Part shown: positions 54,356-63,351 of the stretch, piece after piece | How the letters are laid out: each line of letters opens with the position of its first letter | How positions within the stretch are numbered: the stretch's first letter is position 1 | From: Methylobacter sp. BlB1 | GTDB taxonomy: Bacteria > Pseudomonadota > Gammaproteobacteria > Methylococcales > Methylomonadaceae | Assembly (NCBI RefSeq): GCF_015476545.1 | Contig: NZ_JADMKV010000004.1 | Span: 1-64,000 of the forward strand | Reading direction: 5' to 3' | Length of the DNA: 64,000 nt | Notes under the pieces: generated by a model | The model's database searches: none | Seen by the model: only the letters and a program-made list of their open reading frames with translations | What the model was told of the DNA's origin: nothing | Position numbers and translations under genes: made by a program

Positions 54356-54970
54356 TCAATAGGTTTTCATGAGACCGTCCAGCGTCAGGCCGCAACTGGG
54401 CACGAACGCCTGCATGAAGAATATGACTTCGGGCTGATCGGATTCTGCGATGGTTTTGGCCAGCTGCGCCGCGGCCATCTCGAATTCGGCATTGCCGGCT
54501 TTCAGCTCGGCCTGGCATTTGAGATAGGCCGAAATCTTGTCGGCGGCCTTGATGATGCGCACATGCTCCTCCGGCATGCGGTCATGATGAATCAGCACCT
54601 GAAAATCGGCCTGCAGTTCCGCCGGCAACAGGTTCAGCAGTTCCTTCTCGGCCTGTTTTTCAATCTGCTTGTAGGCCAAGCTGATTTCCTCGGAATGGTA
54701 TTTGATCGGCGTCGGCAGATCGCCCGTGATCACTTCGGTGATATCGTGATACAAGGCCGCGGCGGCGACGGCGTTGGCATCGACATTGCCGCCGTAATAG
54801 CGGTTTTTGATCAAGGCCAGCGTATGCGCGATGACGGAGACTTCCCAGCTGTGCTCCATGACGTTCTCGTCATGGGCGTTGCGCTTGAGTCCCCAGCGCT
54901 TGATCCAGCGCAGCCTTGACAGGTAGGCGTAAAAACTGCTCGTTATCGTTGTTTCTTTCTTCGTTTTCAT
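54356..54970 (-). CDS. YfbR-like HD-domain 5'-deoxynucleotidase
   Basis: The ~204-residue protein matches YfbR-type enzymes, which dephosphorylate deoxynucleoside 5'-monophosphates. Near the N-terminus it has SFYAYLSRLRWIKRW, VMEHSWEVSVIAH with the first metal histidine, ALYHDITEVITGDLPTPIKYH carrying the HD pair, and a later aspartate in AADKISAYLKC. ATG at 54970 aligns best with the family start; ATG at 54982 and GTG at 55003 are in frame. It lies 22 bp before sbcD in the same direction, so it may be co-transcribed with the nuclease. Confidence 0.85.
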   Translation of the reverse strand: MKTKKETTITSSFYAYLSRLRWIKRWGLKRNAHDENVMEHSWEVSVIAHTLALIKNRYYGGNVDANAVAAAALYHDITEVITGDLPTPIKYHSEEISLAYKQIEKQAEKELLNLLPAELQADFQVLIHHDRMPEEHVRIIKAADKISAYLKCQAELKAGNAEFEMAAAQLAKTIAESDQPEVIFFMQAFVPSCGLTLDGLMKTY

Positions 54971-55104
54971 ACGGATAGCCATAGCAATCGGTTTTTGCCG
55001 CACATGATACTGAATATGAGCCTTTTTTGCTGCATTGTCATCGCGGCGGTGCGATTCGATAGTTGTTATAATGCCGCCCAGCTCTCAACTATTTGAAAAA
55101 CATC

Positions 55105-56025
55105 ATGCTTATTCAGTGGTATCCCGGCCATATGCACAAGGCCAGCAAAGAGATCAAGCACATCCTGCCGCAGGTTGACCTGATCATTGAAATTCTGGAC
55201 GCGCGCATTCCGTTCAGCAGCGAGAACCCGATGCTGAAAGCGCTGCGGGGCGACAAGCCCTGCATCAAGGTGCTCAGCAAAAGCGACCTCGCCGACCCTG
55301 ACTTGACGCAGGCGTGGCAGGCTTATCTGGAGCAGGAAAAAGGTGTTAAGACCTTGGCATTGACCATCGAGCAGCCCGAAAAAATGCGCCAGATCGCCGA
55401 TCTGTGCCACAAGATGCTGCCCGGCAAGGACAGCAGCGGCCGGCTGATACAGGCCCTGATCGTGGGCATACCGAATGTCGGCAAGTCCACGCTGATCAAC
55501 ATACTGGCCGGCCGGACCATCGCCAAGACCGGCAACGAACCGGCCATCACCAAAACCCAGCAACGCATCGATATCGGCAACGGCATCGTCCTGTGGGATA
55601 CTCCCGGCGTGCTCTGGCCCAATGTCGAAAACCGGAACAGCGGCTACCGGCTGGCGACCACGGGCGCGATCAAGGACACGGCCATCAACCATGAGCATAT
55701 CGCCTTTTTCGCGGCCGAGTATCTGTTAAAGCATTATCCCGATTTGCTGAAAGCCCGTTTTCAGATCGAGCAACTGCCGGACGGCGAGCAGGAACTTATG
55801 GAGACTATCGGCAGAAATCGAGGCTGCCTGCGTGCGGGCGGACGCGTGGACATGGATAAGGTCGCCAAGCTGCTATTGTCCGAACTGCGCGCCGGCACGA
55901 TCGGCCGCATCAGCCTGGAAACGCCGGCCATGATGGAGCAGGAACTGGCCGAACTGGCTGTCATCCGCGAACAGAAAGCGGCAAAAAAACTGGCCAGGAA
56001 GCAGAAGTGGAAGGATTCGAAGTAA
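55105..56025 (+). CDS. ribosome biogenesis GTPase YlqF/RbgA
   Basis: The 306-residue protein is a circularly permuted GTPase: G4 VLSKSDLAD near 58 comes before G1 GIPNVGKST near 122 and G3 DTPGVLWP near 170. The N-terminus IQWYPGHMHKASKEI is the family hallmark. Such proteins act late in assembly of the large ribosomal subunit. ATG at 55105 matches the usual start; an in-frame TTG at 55093 adds four residues. It is divergent from the nucleotidase across about 130 bp. Confidence 0.92.
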   Translation: MLIQWYPGHMHKASKEIKHILPQVDLIIEILDARIPFSSENPMLKALRGDKPCIKVLSKSDLADPDLTQAWQAYLEQEKGVKTLALTIEQPEKMRQIADLCHKMLPGKDSSGRLIQALIVGIPNVGKSTLINILAGRTIAKTGNEPAITKTQQRIDIGNGIVLWDTPGVLWPNVENRNSGYRLATTGAIKDTAINHEHIAFFAAEYLLKHYPDLLKARFQIEQLPDGEQELMETIGRNRGCLRAGGRVDMDKVAKLLLSELRAGTIGRISLETPAMMEQELAELAVIREQKAAKKLARKQKWKDSK

Positions 56026-56415
56026 GCTGTTCCTCGATGATTTATCAATGACTGCGGAGCGCCCTTGTGAGCGACGCTCCGGCCAACGTCCTCGCTGCCC
56101 CTGCCGCGCCGTCCGGGCGTTCTAGCCCGCATAGGCATGGGTGACCTTAAAAGCGCCAGTGCCCGGCGCGACAAATGTATAACAACCATTAATAAAATTC
56201 CGACAAGCCAGACACCAGGCGAATAACCCGCAGGGCCATGAACCGCATGGCCTTCCAGTCCGGATGTTAGACCGCCAATAAATCGATTTTTGATGACCAT
56301 TTTATGGTTATTAAGGTTTGGATATGGTAGATATACGGAAACTTTATAATCTTGTTAGGCGTTGCAAGTGGTCGGCAGCACTCCTGGCGCGGGACGGACG
56401 ATAAAGGAGCACCCT
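56026..56415. other. intergenic stretch before the oxidase cluster
   Basis: About 390 bp contain no supportable gene. The 3' part is AT-rich, unlike the genes that follow, and may contain the cluster's promoter (for example ttaaggtttggatatggtag near 56311). A lone GTTAGGC at 56354-56360 has no attC partner. Base composition changes sharply here. Confidence 0.4.
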
Positions 56416-57681
56416 ATGCACATCAAGACCTGGCACGCAGTCCTTTTTCTGGCCTTAATGAGCTGCGCCCTGGTGATCGTGGAACTTCCCCAGGCCACCT
56501 GGCTGACTTCGGCCGCTTTCAGCCTGGCCTTCGGGGAGGCGGCGGTGGCGTTGATGGGCGCCGCAGCCCTATTGGGCGGCCGCTGGAAAAGCGTCGAATC
56601 GCTGTTCGGCGGGCTCGACCGCGTTTATCTGACGCACAAATGGCTGGGCATCTGGGCGTTAGCTTTTGCGTCGTTTCATTTCGTGTTCAAGGCCAATCTG
56701 GAAGCCTGGCAAACCGCCTCGATCCTCTCGCTTCCCCCTTACTACACCCGCCTGGTGCGGCAGCTGAGCTTCATCGCCCTGATGCTGATCGTCATGCTGG
56801 CATTGAACCGGAAGATTCCTTACAGCGTCTGGCGCTGGTGGCACAAGCTGTCCGGACCGCTGTTCCTGATCGTCGTCCTGCACTGGCTGAGCTTCAAATC
56901 GCCTATCGCCATCGACAGTCCCGCCGGCATATGGCTGGCCGCGCTATCGGCATTGGGCGTTGCCGCCGCCGGCTACAAGCTGCTGCTCTATCCGTTTCTG
57001 GCTAACCACGCCGAGTACCGCATCGTCGAGGCGAACGCCGGTGCCAATGCGCTGCACCTGGAGCTTGCGCCGGTGAAGCGGGCTCTTTCGTTCGAGCCAG
57101 GACAGTTCGGCTTCATCCGGATGAAGGAAGACGGCCTGCGCGAACCGCACCCCTTTACGATCGCAAGCCGTAGCGAGCCGGACGGTCATGTGCATTTCGT
57201 GATCCGCGCCCTCGGCGACTATACCCACAGGCTGGTAAAGGAAGCGCGCGCGGACATGTATGCGGACATCTACGCGCCGTACGGGCGTTTCAGGCGTCCG
57301 CCGGCCGCGAAACGGGAAGTCTGGATCGGGGGCGGCGTCGGCATCTCGCCGTTCATTGCCTGGCTGACGGATGAATCGGCGAAAAATTTAGACAAGGTCA
57401 CCCTGTTCTATTTCTTCACGCCAGGGCGCGAGTTTCCCAGCGCCGAGGTGCTGGACGATCTGGCCCGCCAGTACGGCGCGGAATTCATACCCGTATCGAC
57501 CGGTCCGTCGAGCCCGGAATTCGTCAAACGGTTTGGCGAAATCGCCCGAAATGCGGGTCCCGCGGCGGTGGATATCAGCTTTTGTGGCCCCAAAGGCCTT
57601 TTGAAGCGCATCCAGGCGCTGATGCGCGAAAACAAAATACCGGACGCGAACCTCCGGTATGAGTACTTTGAATTCCGATGA
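56416..57681 (+). CDS. ferric-reductase-like transmembrane flavoprotein
   Basis: The 421-residue protein has six or so membrane helices in its first 210 residues, containing histidines in THKWLGIWALAFASFHFVFK and WWHKLSGPLFLIVVLHWL that can bind two hemes. It then has an FAD domain (EPHPFTIASRS) and an NAD(P) domain (WIGGGVGISPFIAWL, then SFCGPKGLLKRI). It should move electrons from NAD(P)H across the membrane, as ferric reductases or NOX-like proteins do. AAAGGAG precedes ATG at 56416. It overlaps the next gene by four bases. Confidence 0.85.
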   Translation: MHIKTWHAVLFLALMSCALVIVELPQATWLTSAAFSLAFGEAAVALMGAAALLGGRWKSVESLFGGLDRVYLTHKWLGIWALAFASFHFVFKANLEAWQTASILSLPPYYTRLVRQLSFIALMLIVMLALNRKIPYSVWRWWHKLSGPLFLIVVLHWLSFKSPIAIDSPAGIWLAALSALGVAAAGYKLLLYPFLANHAEYRIVEANAGANALHLELAPVKRALSFEPGQFGFIRMKEDGLREPHPFTIASRSEPDGHVHFVIRALGDYTHRLVKEARADMYADIYAPYGRFRRPPAAKREVWIGGGVGISPFIAWLTDESAKNLDKVTLFYFFTPGREFPSAEVLDDLARQYGAEFIPVSTGPSSPEFVKRFGEIARNAGPAAVDISFCGPKGLLKRIQALMRENKIPDANLRYEYFEFR

Positions 57682-58691
57682 CAGGCCGCAACCCAGATCA
57701 ACCCGGCATATTCAAAGCTATCAGCCGCGCCCTGCTTCGCCTGGCGTATGGCGCTGCCGCGGCGCTATCCGGCGGCTGCACGGGGATCCAGTCCGCTTTT
57801 TCGGCTTTCGGCATCGAGGCGGAATCAACCCGCGCCCTCACCTGGGGCATGACCGCCGCCGCCACCGTGATCACGATCGGCGTGTTGTGGCTCGCGTGGC
57901 ATGCCGCGCGCGCACCGGCCGGCCGGCTCGATCATCAGGGCGGAATGCGCGTGATCCTCTGGCTGGGCGCTATCGGCCCGACTGTGCTCCTTACGGCGCT
58001 GCTGGTGTCCTCGCTGACGAAAATGCGGACCCTGCCGACGGGTGCCGATGATCTCAAAATCGCCGTCGACGGCGAACAGTTCTGGTGGCGCGCGCGCTAT
58101 CTGCCGGCCGGCGGCCAGCCCGTGGAAACGGCCAACGAAATCCGCGTGCCCGTAGGACACACCGTAACCTTTGCTCTGACGAGTCCGGACGTCATCCACA
58201 GCTTCTGGATACCGGGCCTGGCCGGCAAGGTGGACATGATTCCGGGCCGCACCAACGATCTGGTCGTGCGCGCCACCCGGACAGGCGTCTATCGCGGCGC
58301 CTGCGCGGAATTTTGCGGACTGAGCCATGCCCGCATGGCGTTCGACGTGGTGGCGATGGCGCCCGCCGATTTCGACCGCTGGCTGGCCGGCGCGGCGCGC
58401 CCGGCAGCCGGTATCGACAGTCCGGGCCGGCACTTGTTCGAGGAATACGGCTGCGGCGGCTGCCATACCATCCGCGGCCATGCCGAAGACAGCACGATCG
58501 GGCCCGATCTCACTCACGTCGGATCGCGCCTATCCCTGGGCGCCGGCACGCTGCCGATGACCCGCGACGCTCTCAGCCGCTTCATACGCGACCCAGCCTC
58601 GGTGAAACCCGGCGCCCTGATGCCGAGCTTCAAGGACATGCCCGGCAAGGACGCGGACGCGATTTCCAGTTATCTTGCGGAGCTTCGTTAA
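57678..58691 (+). CDS. coxB: cytochrome c oxidase subunit II with fused cytochrome c
   Basis: The 337-residue protein begins with a lipoprotein-like signal (LSGGC near 32-36), two membrane helices (about 60-80 and 100-120), and the cupredoxin domain with the CuA site: HSFWIPGL, and GACAEFCGLSHARM with both cysteines, histidine and methionine. A C-terminal cytochrome c (CGGCHTIRG, distal Met in LMPSFKDMPG) is fused, as in caa3-type oxidases. ATG overlaps the previous stop. It passes electrons from cytochrome c to subunit I. Confidence 0.93.
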   Translation: MTGRNPDQPGIFKAISRALLRLAYGAAAALSGGCTGIQSAFSAFGIEAESTRALTWGMTAAATVITIGVLWLAWHAARAPAGRLDHQGGMRVILWLGAIGPTVLLTALLVSSLTKMRTLPTGADDLKIAVDGEQFWWRARYLPAGGQPVETANEIRVPVGHTVTFALTSPDVIHSFWIPGLAGKVDMIPGRTNDLVVRATRTGVYRGACAEFCGLSHARMAFDVVAMAPADFDRWLAGAARPAAGIDSPGRHLFEEYGCGGCHTIRGHAEDSTIGPDLTHVGSRLSLGAGTLPMTRDALSRFIRDPASVKPGALMPSFKDMPGKDADAISSYLAELR

Positions 58692-61235
58692 ATGTCCGTC
58701 GCAGCGAACACTCAACCCGATCAGAACGACCCGGCCGTCCGCGCCGCGCAGGAAGAGCGGCTGCGCGCCGTATGGAGCCCGCCCAGGGGCTTGTTCCTGC
58801 GCTGGACCGATACCAACAACAATGCGGTCGGCATCTGGTACACCCTCACCGCCTTCGGGATGCTGCTGTTCGCGGGCGTGCTGGCGCTGATCATGCGCGC
58901 CCAGCTCGCCGTGCCCGAAAACGACCTCGTTTCCGCGTCGACGTTCAATCAACTGTTCACGCTGCACGGCTCGATGATGATGTTCCTGTTCGCGGTACCG
59001 ATGTTCGAGGCGGTCTCGGTGCTGATCCTGCCGCAGCTGCTGGGCGCGCGCGACCTGCCTTTTCCGCGCCTGTCCGCTTTCGGCTACTGGAGCTTCCTGA
59101 TCGGCGGCGTATTCGTGGCCGGTTCGATTTTCTTCGACGCCGCGCCGGACGGCGGCTGGTTCATGTACCCGCCGCTGTCTACCGAGCCTTCGACCGCGGG
59201 CATCGGCGCGGACATTTGGATGCTGGGCCTGTCCTTCATCGAGGTGTCGTCGATCGCCGCCGCGGTCGAGCTGATCGTGGGCGTGCTGAAATGCCGGCCG
59301 CCGGGCATGCGGCTAAACCTGATGCCGCTCTATGCCTGGTACATTCTCGTGGTGGCGGTGATGATCCTGTTCGCCTTCCCACCGCTGATCGCCGGCGACA
59401 TCCTGTTCGAAATGGAGCGCCTGCTCGACTGGCCTTTCTTCGATGCGAAGCGCGGCGGCGACCCTTTGCTCTGGCAGCATTTGTTCTGGATTTTCGGCCA
59501 TCCGGAGGTCTATATCATCTTCCTGCCCTCGATCGCGATTTTCGCGATGGTGATCCCGACCTTCGCGCAGCGCCATCTGCTCGGCTATCCCTGGATCGTG
59601 CTGGCGGCGGTCGGCACCGGTTTCCTGAGCTTCGGCCTGTGGGTGCACCATATGTTCGCCACCGGCATGCCGAACATCAGCCTCGGCTTCTTCTCGGCCG
59701 CGTCGGAGGCCGTGGCGATTCCGACCGCCGTGCAGATCTTCGTGTTCATCGCCACTATATGGGCGGGCCGCGTCGTCTGGTCGACGCCGATGCTCTACGG
59801 AGCGGGCTCGCTGGCGATCTTCGTGATCGGCGGGCTGACCGGCGTGATGGTGGCGGCGGCGCCGTTCGACTGGCAGGCGCACGACACCTATTTCGTCGTC
59901 GCCCATCTCCATTACGTCCTGATCGGCGGCTCGGTGCTGCCGCTGTTCGCCGGCCTGTATTATTACTGGCCACTGGTGACCGCCAAGAAACTGTCCGACC
60001 GCCTCGGCCGCATCGCCTTCTGGATGATGTTCGTCGGCTTCAATCTCGGCTTCTTTCCGATGCACATTTCCGGGCTGATGGGCATGCCACGCCGGGTCTA
60101 CACTTATTCGGAGGCGCTCGGCGTCGGTACGCTCAACCTCCTGTCCACGCTCGGCGCCTTTCTGTTCGCGGCGGGCGTTGCCGTGGTGGTGGTCGATCTT
60201 TGCCTCTCGCCCCGGCGGCCGCGCGTCCCGCGCAACCCCTGGAATGCGGGCACGCTCGAATGGCTGGAGTTTTCGCAGCAGGAAAACTGGGGCGTTCGCT
60301 CGGTGCCGCTGATCGAGAGCCGCTATCCGCTCTGGGACCAGCCCGGTTTTCTCAGGCAGGTCGACGAGGGCCGCTACTTCCTGCCCGATGCCGAGGAAGG
60401 CTATCGCGAGCTGATGATCACCTCGGTTCTCGATGGGCGCCCGCTCCAGGTCGCGCGGATCGGCGGACCCACGCCCATTCCCATGCTGGCGGCGATCGCG
60501 CTCGGCGGCGTCTTCATCCTGACCACCTATCACCTCTACTGGAGCGCGTTGGCAAGCGGACTGGCCGCCCTGGCCGTGATCCTGTGGTGGCTCTGGACGG
60601 GGACTAGCCTCATCCCCGAAAAGCCCGAGAAGCACGCCGGCCTCGGCGTCGTGCTGCCGCTCTATGCGTCCGGCCCCGCTTCATCGGGCTGGTGGGCCAT
60701 GTTCATCACCATGATCGGCGATGCGACGGCCTTCGCCGGCCTGATTTTCGGCTATTTCTTCTTCTGGACAGTGCATGCCGATTTCCCGCCTGAACCGCTG
60801 CCCGGCCAGGCCGGGCCCGGGGCGTATTGGCCGATGGTTGCGCTTGCCTTGATTCTGGCCGGGTGGGTACTGACCATCGCCGCGCGCGAAACCAATGCGC
60901 GCGGCCGGGTCGGGCTTGCCCGCGCCGCACTGGCCGTAGCGGCCGCGGCGACCGGCACCGGCGGACTGGCGGGGCTGGCCGGGCCATGGCGCGCCGGACT
61001 CGATCCCGCGCTGCATGTCTATCCGGCGATCGTCTGGGTGCTAGTCATCTGGACCGCGGTCCATGCGGCGTTTGGCGTCGTCATGCAACTTTTCGCGCTG
61101 GCCCGCAGTCTCGTGGGGCGTATGACCCCGGTTTATGACGGTGATGTGCGCAATATCACCGTCTACGGGCATTTCCTGGCGTTGAGCGCGCTCATCACGT
61201 TTCTGGTGATCGGTTTTTTCCCGAGGTTGGCATGA
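58692..61235 (+). CDS. cytochrome c oxidase subunit I-III fusion
   Basis: The first ~550 residues are heme-copper oxidase subunit I: FTLHGSMMMFLFAVP (heme a ligand), IFGHPEVYIIFLP (CuB histidine and cross-linked tyrosine, with the A1-type glutamate), LWVHHMFATGMP (two CuB histidines) and VVAHLHYVLIGG (heme a3 and a). A linker with two helices follows. The C-terminal ~190 residues are subunit III-like (GWWAMFITMIGDATAFAGLIFGYFFFW as overlapping parts). It pumps protons while reducing O2. Start follows the coxB stop directly. Such I-III fusions are known in caa3-type enzymes. Confidence 0.93.
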   Translation: MSVAANTQPDQNDPAVRAAQEERLRAVWSPPRGLFLRWTDTNNNAVGIWYTLTAFGMLLFAGVLALIMRAQLAVPENDLVSASTFNQLFTLHGSMMMFLFAVPMFEAVSVLILPQLLGARDLPFPRLSAFGYWSFLIGGVFVAGSIFFDAAPDGGWFMYPPLSTEPSTAGIGADIWMLGLSFIEVSSIAAAVELIVGVLKCRPPGMRLNLMPLYAWYILVVAVMILFAFPPLIAGDILFEMERLLDWPFFDAKRGGDPLLWQHLFWIFGHPEVYIIFLPSIAIFAMVIPTFAQRHLLGYPWIVLAAVGTGFLSFGLWVHHMFATGMPNISLGFFSAASEAVAIPTAVQIFVFIATIWAGRVVWSTPMLYGAGSLAIFVIGGLTGVMVAAAPFDWQAHDTYFVVAHLHYVLIGGSVLPLFAGLYYYWPLVTAKKLSDRLGRIAFWMMFVGFNLGFFPMHISGLMGMPRRVYTYSEALGVGTLNLLSTLGAFLFAAGVAVVVVDLCLSPRRPRVPRNPWNAGTLEWLEFSQQENWGVRSVPLIESRYPLWDQPGFLRQVDEGRYFLPDAEEGYRELMITSVLDGRPLQVARIGGPTPIPMLAAIALGGVFILTTYHLYWSALASGLAALAVILWWLWTGTSLIPEKPEKHAGLGVVLPLYASGPASSGWWAMFITMIGDATAFAGLIFGYFFFWTVHADFPPEPLPGQAGPGAYWPMVALALILAGWVLTIAARETNARGRVGLARAALAVAAAATGTGGLAGLAGPWRAGLDPALHVYPAIVWVLVIWTAVHAAFGVVMQLFALARSLVGRMTPVYDGDVRNITVYGHFLALSALITFLVIGFFPRLA

Positions 61236-61621
61236 TTCGCAAACTCCACAAACTCGCGCAACGATTGAAATCGTCTTTATGGATGCTGGTCGTACCGCCC
61301 ACGGTCTGGGCGCTGCATTTTCTGTTCTCCTACGTTTACGCCGCCGTCCGCTGCGCCAAGAGCGGGTCGGCCGAGGTCATCGTCGACATCCGCACCGGCA
61401 TCGCCGCCGCGACCGTTGTGGCGCTGCTGTTGGTCGTGGCTTTTGGCTATATCGCCTGGGCCCAATCGCGAATTCAGGGCGATCTGCCGCCGTATCAGGA
61501 CAGCACCGACGAGGACCGGTTGCGTTTCCTCGCCGTATCGACGCTGCTGCTGGCGGGCTTAAGCTTTGTCGCCATCCTGTTCACGGCCCTGTCGGCTTTC
61601 GTCTTTGAGGATTGCAGATGA
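61232..61621 (+). CDS. small membrane protein of the oxidase cluster
   Basis: The 129-residue product has three or four hydrophobic segments (about 17-38, 48-72 and 95-123) with Cys41 and Cys128 near the ends. It overlaps subunit I-III by four bases and the CtaG-like gene likewise. Its place suggests an accessory or assembly subunit, for example a subunit IV-like part. No family is recognised with certainty. Confidence 0.7.
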   Translation: MIRKLHKLAQRLKSSLWMLVVPPTVWALHFLFSYVYAAVRCAKSGSAEVIVDIRTGIAAATVVALLLVVAFGYIAWAQSRIQGDLPPYQDSTDEDRLRFLAVSTLLLAGLSFVAILFTALSAFVFEDCR

Positions 61622-62229
61622 GACGCCCGGCTTTCGTCGCCGGCGTTGCCGTGCTTGCGGCGGCTTGGGCCACCGCCGCGTCGGACCATGGCATGACCGC
61701 GCATATGGCGGCGCACATGGCGGCCGTGGCGGCCGCGGCCCCGCTCATGGCGTTGGGGCTCGCCGGTACGCGGGCCGATCCTGCTTCGCGCTGGCCGCGG
61801 GTTGTCGCGCCTTTGCCGATGTCGCTGCTCGAACTGCTTGTCGTCTGGGGCTGGCATTGGCCGGCCGCGCGCGCCTTTGCCGCGGGCAGCGCGATCGGTC
61901 TGGCGCTGGAACAGACGATGTTTCTGGCCGCCGGCCTGCTGCTGTGGAGTGCCTGCCTGGAAACACGCGCCGCCGGCATTGTCGCGCTGCTGCTGACCAC
62001 GATGCACATGACGCTGCTGGGGACGCTCATAACCCTGGCCCCGCGCACGCTGTTCGGCACGACCGGCTTTACCGGCTTCGGTGTCACGCTGTCGCCGGTC
62101 GCCGATCAGCAGCTGGGCGGCGTCATCATGCTGCTGGTAGGCGGCGGCAGCTATCTGTTCGGCGGACTGGCGCTGCTTTTCGGTCTGCTGCGGAGCAATC
62201 GCCCGGCGGGGGCGCGGCAATGGTCCTGA
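61618..62229 (+). CDS. CtaG-like cytochrome c oxidase assembly factor (caa3 CtaG type)
   Basis: The 203-residue protein has five or more hydrophobic segments and the histidine-rich pattern of the membrane CtaG family (DHGMTAHMAAHMA near 22-35, VVWGWHWPAARA near 80, LLLTTMHMTLLGTL near 126). These proteins are thought to help copper insertion in oxidase assembly. Start ATG at 61618 overlaps the preceding stop. It differs from the Cox11-type CtaG protein. It lies between oxidase genes and a c-type cytochrome gene. Confidence 0.8.
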   Translation: MRRPAFVAGVAVLAAAWATAASDHGMTAHMAAHMAAVAAAAPLMALGLAGTRADPASRWPRVVAPLPMSLLELLVVWGWHWPAARAFAAGSAIGLALEQTMFLAAGLLLWSACLETRAAGIVALLLTTMHMTLLGTLITLAPRTLFGTTGFTGFGVTLSPVADQQLGGVIMLLVGGGSYLFGGLALLFGLLRSNRPAGARQWS

Positions 62230-63332
62230 AGATTACCTGGAAGCGGGCGCTTGCCGCGGCGGCGGCGCTGTTCATGCTCGCCCTGGCGATCGCCTGGTCG
62301 GGCGTTCTCAACATCGGTGCCTCGACCGGCCATTGGGCGATCACCGACTGGTTTCTCCACTGGTCGATGCGCAACACGGTCCGCACCTATGCCGCGCTGA
62401 CAGTGGACGAGCCCGCGGCCGACGCCGGCGGCCTGACCTCCGCCGCCGGCCACTACGCCGCCAATTGTGCCTTCTGTCACGGCGCGCCGGGCGAACAGCC
62501 GGCCCGGGTCATGAAAGACGCGACACCGGCGGCGCCCGACCTGGCCGCGACCGCTCATTCCTGGACCGACCGGCAGCTTTTTTGGATCGTGAAGCATGGC
62601 GTGAAGTTTACCGCCATGCCCGCCTGGCCCGCGCTGGACCGGGATGACGAAATCCGCCGCATGACCGCCTTCGTGCAGCGGCTGCCGGGCATGACGCCGG
62701 CCGAATATCGCGCGCTCGCCTATGGACCCGACGGGCGCGTCGCCGGCGGCAAGCCGATACGGTTGGAAGATGCCTTACCCGACTGCGAGCGCTGCCATGC
62801 TGACGACGGGCGCGGCCAGCCCGACATTCCGATATTAGCCGGACAACAACCAGCCTACCTGTCGGCGGCGCTCCGCGCCTACGCGGCGGGCAGGCGATCC
62901 AGCGGCGTGATGGGAGCGGCCGCCGCCCGGCTGGACCCCGATCTCATGCAGGCGCTGGCGAAGCATTACGCCGGGCTTCCTGGAGGGCTGACCAAAGCCA
63001 AGACTGCCGCTGCCGCCGACCCGACGGCGGATGACCGGCTGGCCGAACGCATCTTCGCAAACGGTTTGAGGGAAGCCAATCTGCCGCCCTGCTCCAGATG
63101 CCACGCACCGGGCAAACGCCCGGACTATCCGACGCTGGCCGGCCAGAAGCCGGAGTATCTCGCCGCCCGGCTCCGCCGATGGCGCGGGGACGGAACCATC
63201 GTCGATGCGCGCAAGCCGAATTTGCTCATGCCGGTGATCGCGCGCCGCATTCCCGAACGCATGATCGAACCCCTGGCTCGCTTTTTCGCGCGGCAGAGCG
63301 CCGTGCCCAATTCCGCAGCAACAGAACGATGA
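62220..63332 (+). CDS. triheme c-type cytochrome
   Basis: The 370-residue protein has an N-terminal membrane anchor (about 10-30) and three CxxCH heme sites: CAFCH near 85, CERCH near 188 and CSRCH near 288, each with its own cytochrome c module. The first resembles CccA-like modules, the other two resemble paired cytochrome c4-type domains. It should be anchored facing the periplasm and feed electrons to the oxidase. ATG at 62220 overlaps the ctaG-like gene by ten bases. Confidence 0.9.
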   Translation: MVLKITWKRALAAAAALFMLALAIAWSGVLNIGASTGHWAITDWFLHWSMRNTVRTYAALTVDEPAADAGGLTSAAGHYAANCAFCHGAPGEQPARVMKDATPAAPDLAATAHSWTDRQLFWIVKHGVKFTAMPAWPALDRDDEIRRMTAFVQRLPGMTPAEYRALAYGPDGRVAGGKPIRLEDALPDCERCHADDGRGQPDIPILAGQQPAYLSAALRAYAAGRRSSGVMGAAAARLDPDLMQALAKHYAGLPGGLTKAKTAAAADPTADDRLAERIFANGLREANLPPCSRCHAPGKRPDYPTLAGQKPEYLAARLRRWRGDGTIVDARKPNLLMPVIARRIPERMIEPLARFFARQSAVPNSAATER

Positions 63333-63351
63333 ACACGTCATGGGAGTTATT

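Noticed and set aside
56354-56360. GTTAGGC before the oxidase cluster, like an attC core
   Set aside because: No paired core or folding arms are present; a seven-base match is expected by chance.
58085-60607. An 840-codon plus-strand frame across coxB and the subunit I-III gene
   Set aside because: Highly arginine-rich, low-complexity translation in another frame of two clear oxidase genes; a GC-rich shadow.
61566-62219. Upstream extension of the triheme cytochrome frame
   Set aside because: It overlaps the CtaG-like gene in another frame and has no likeness to anything; the signal anchor at 62220 marks the real start.
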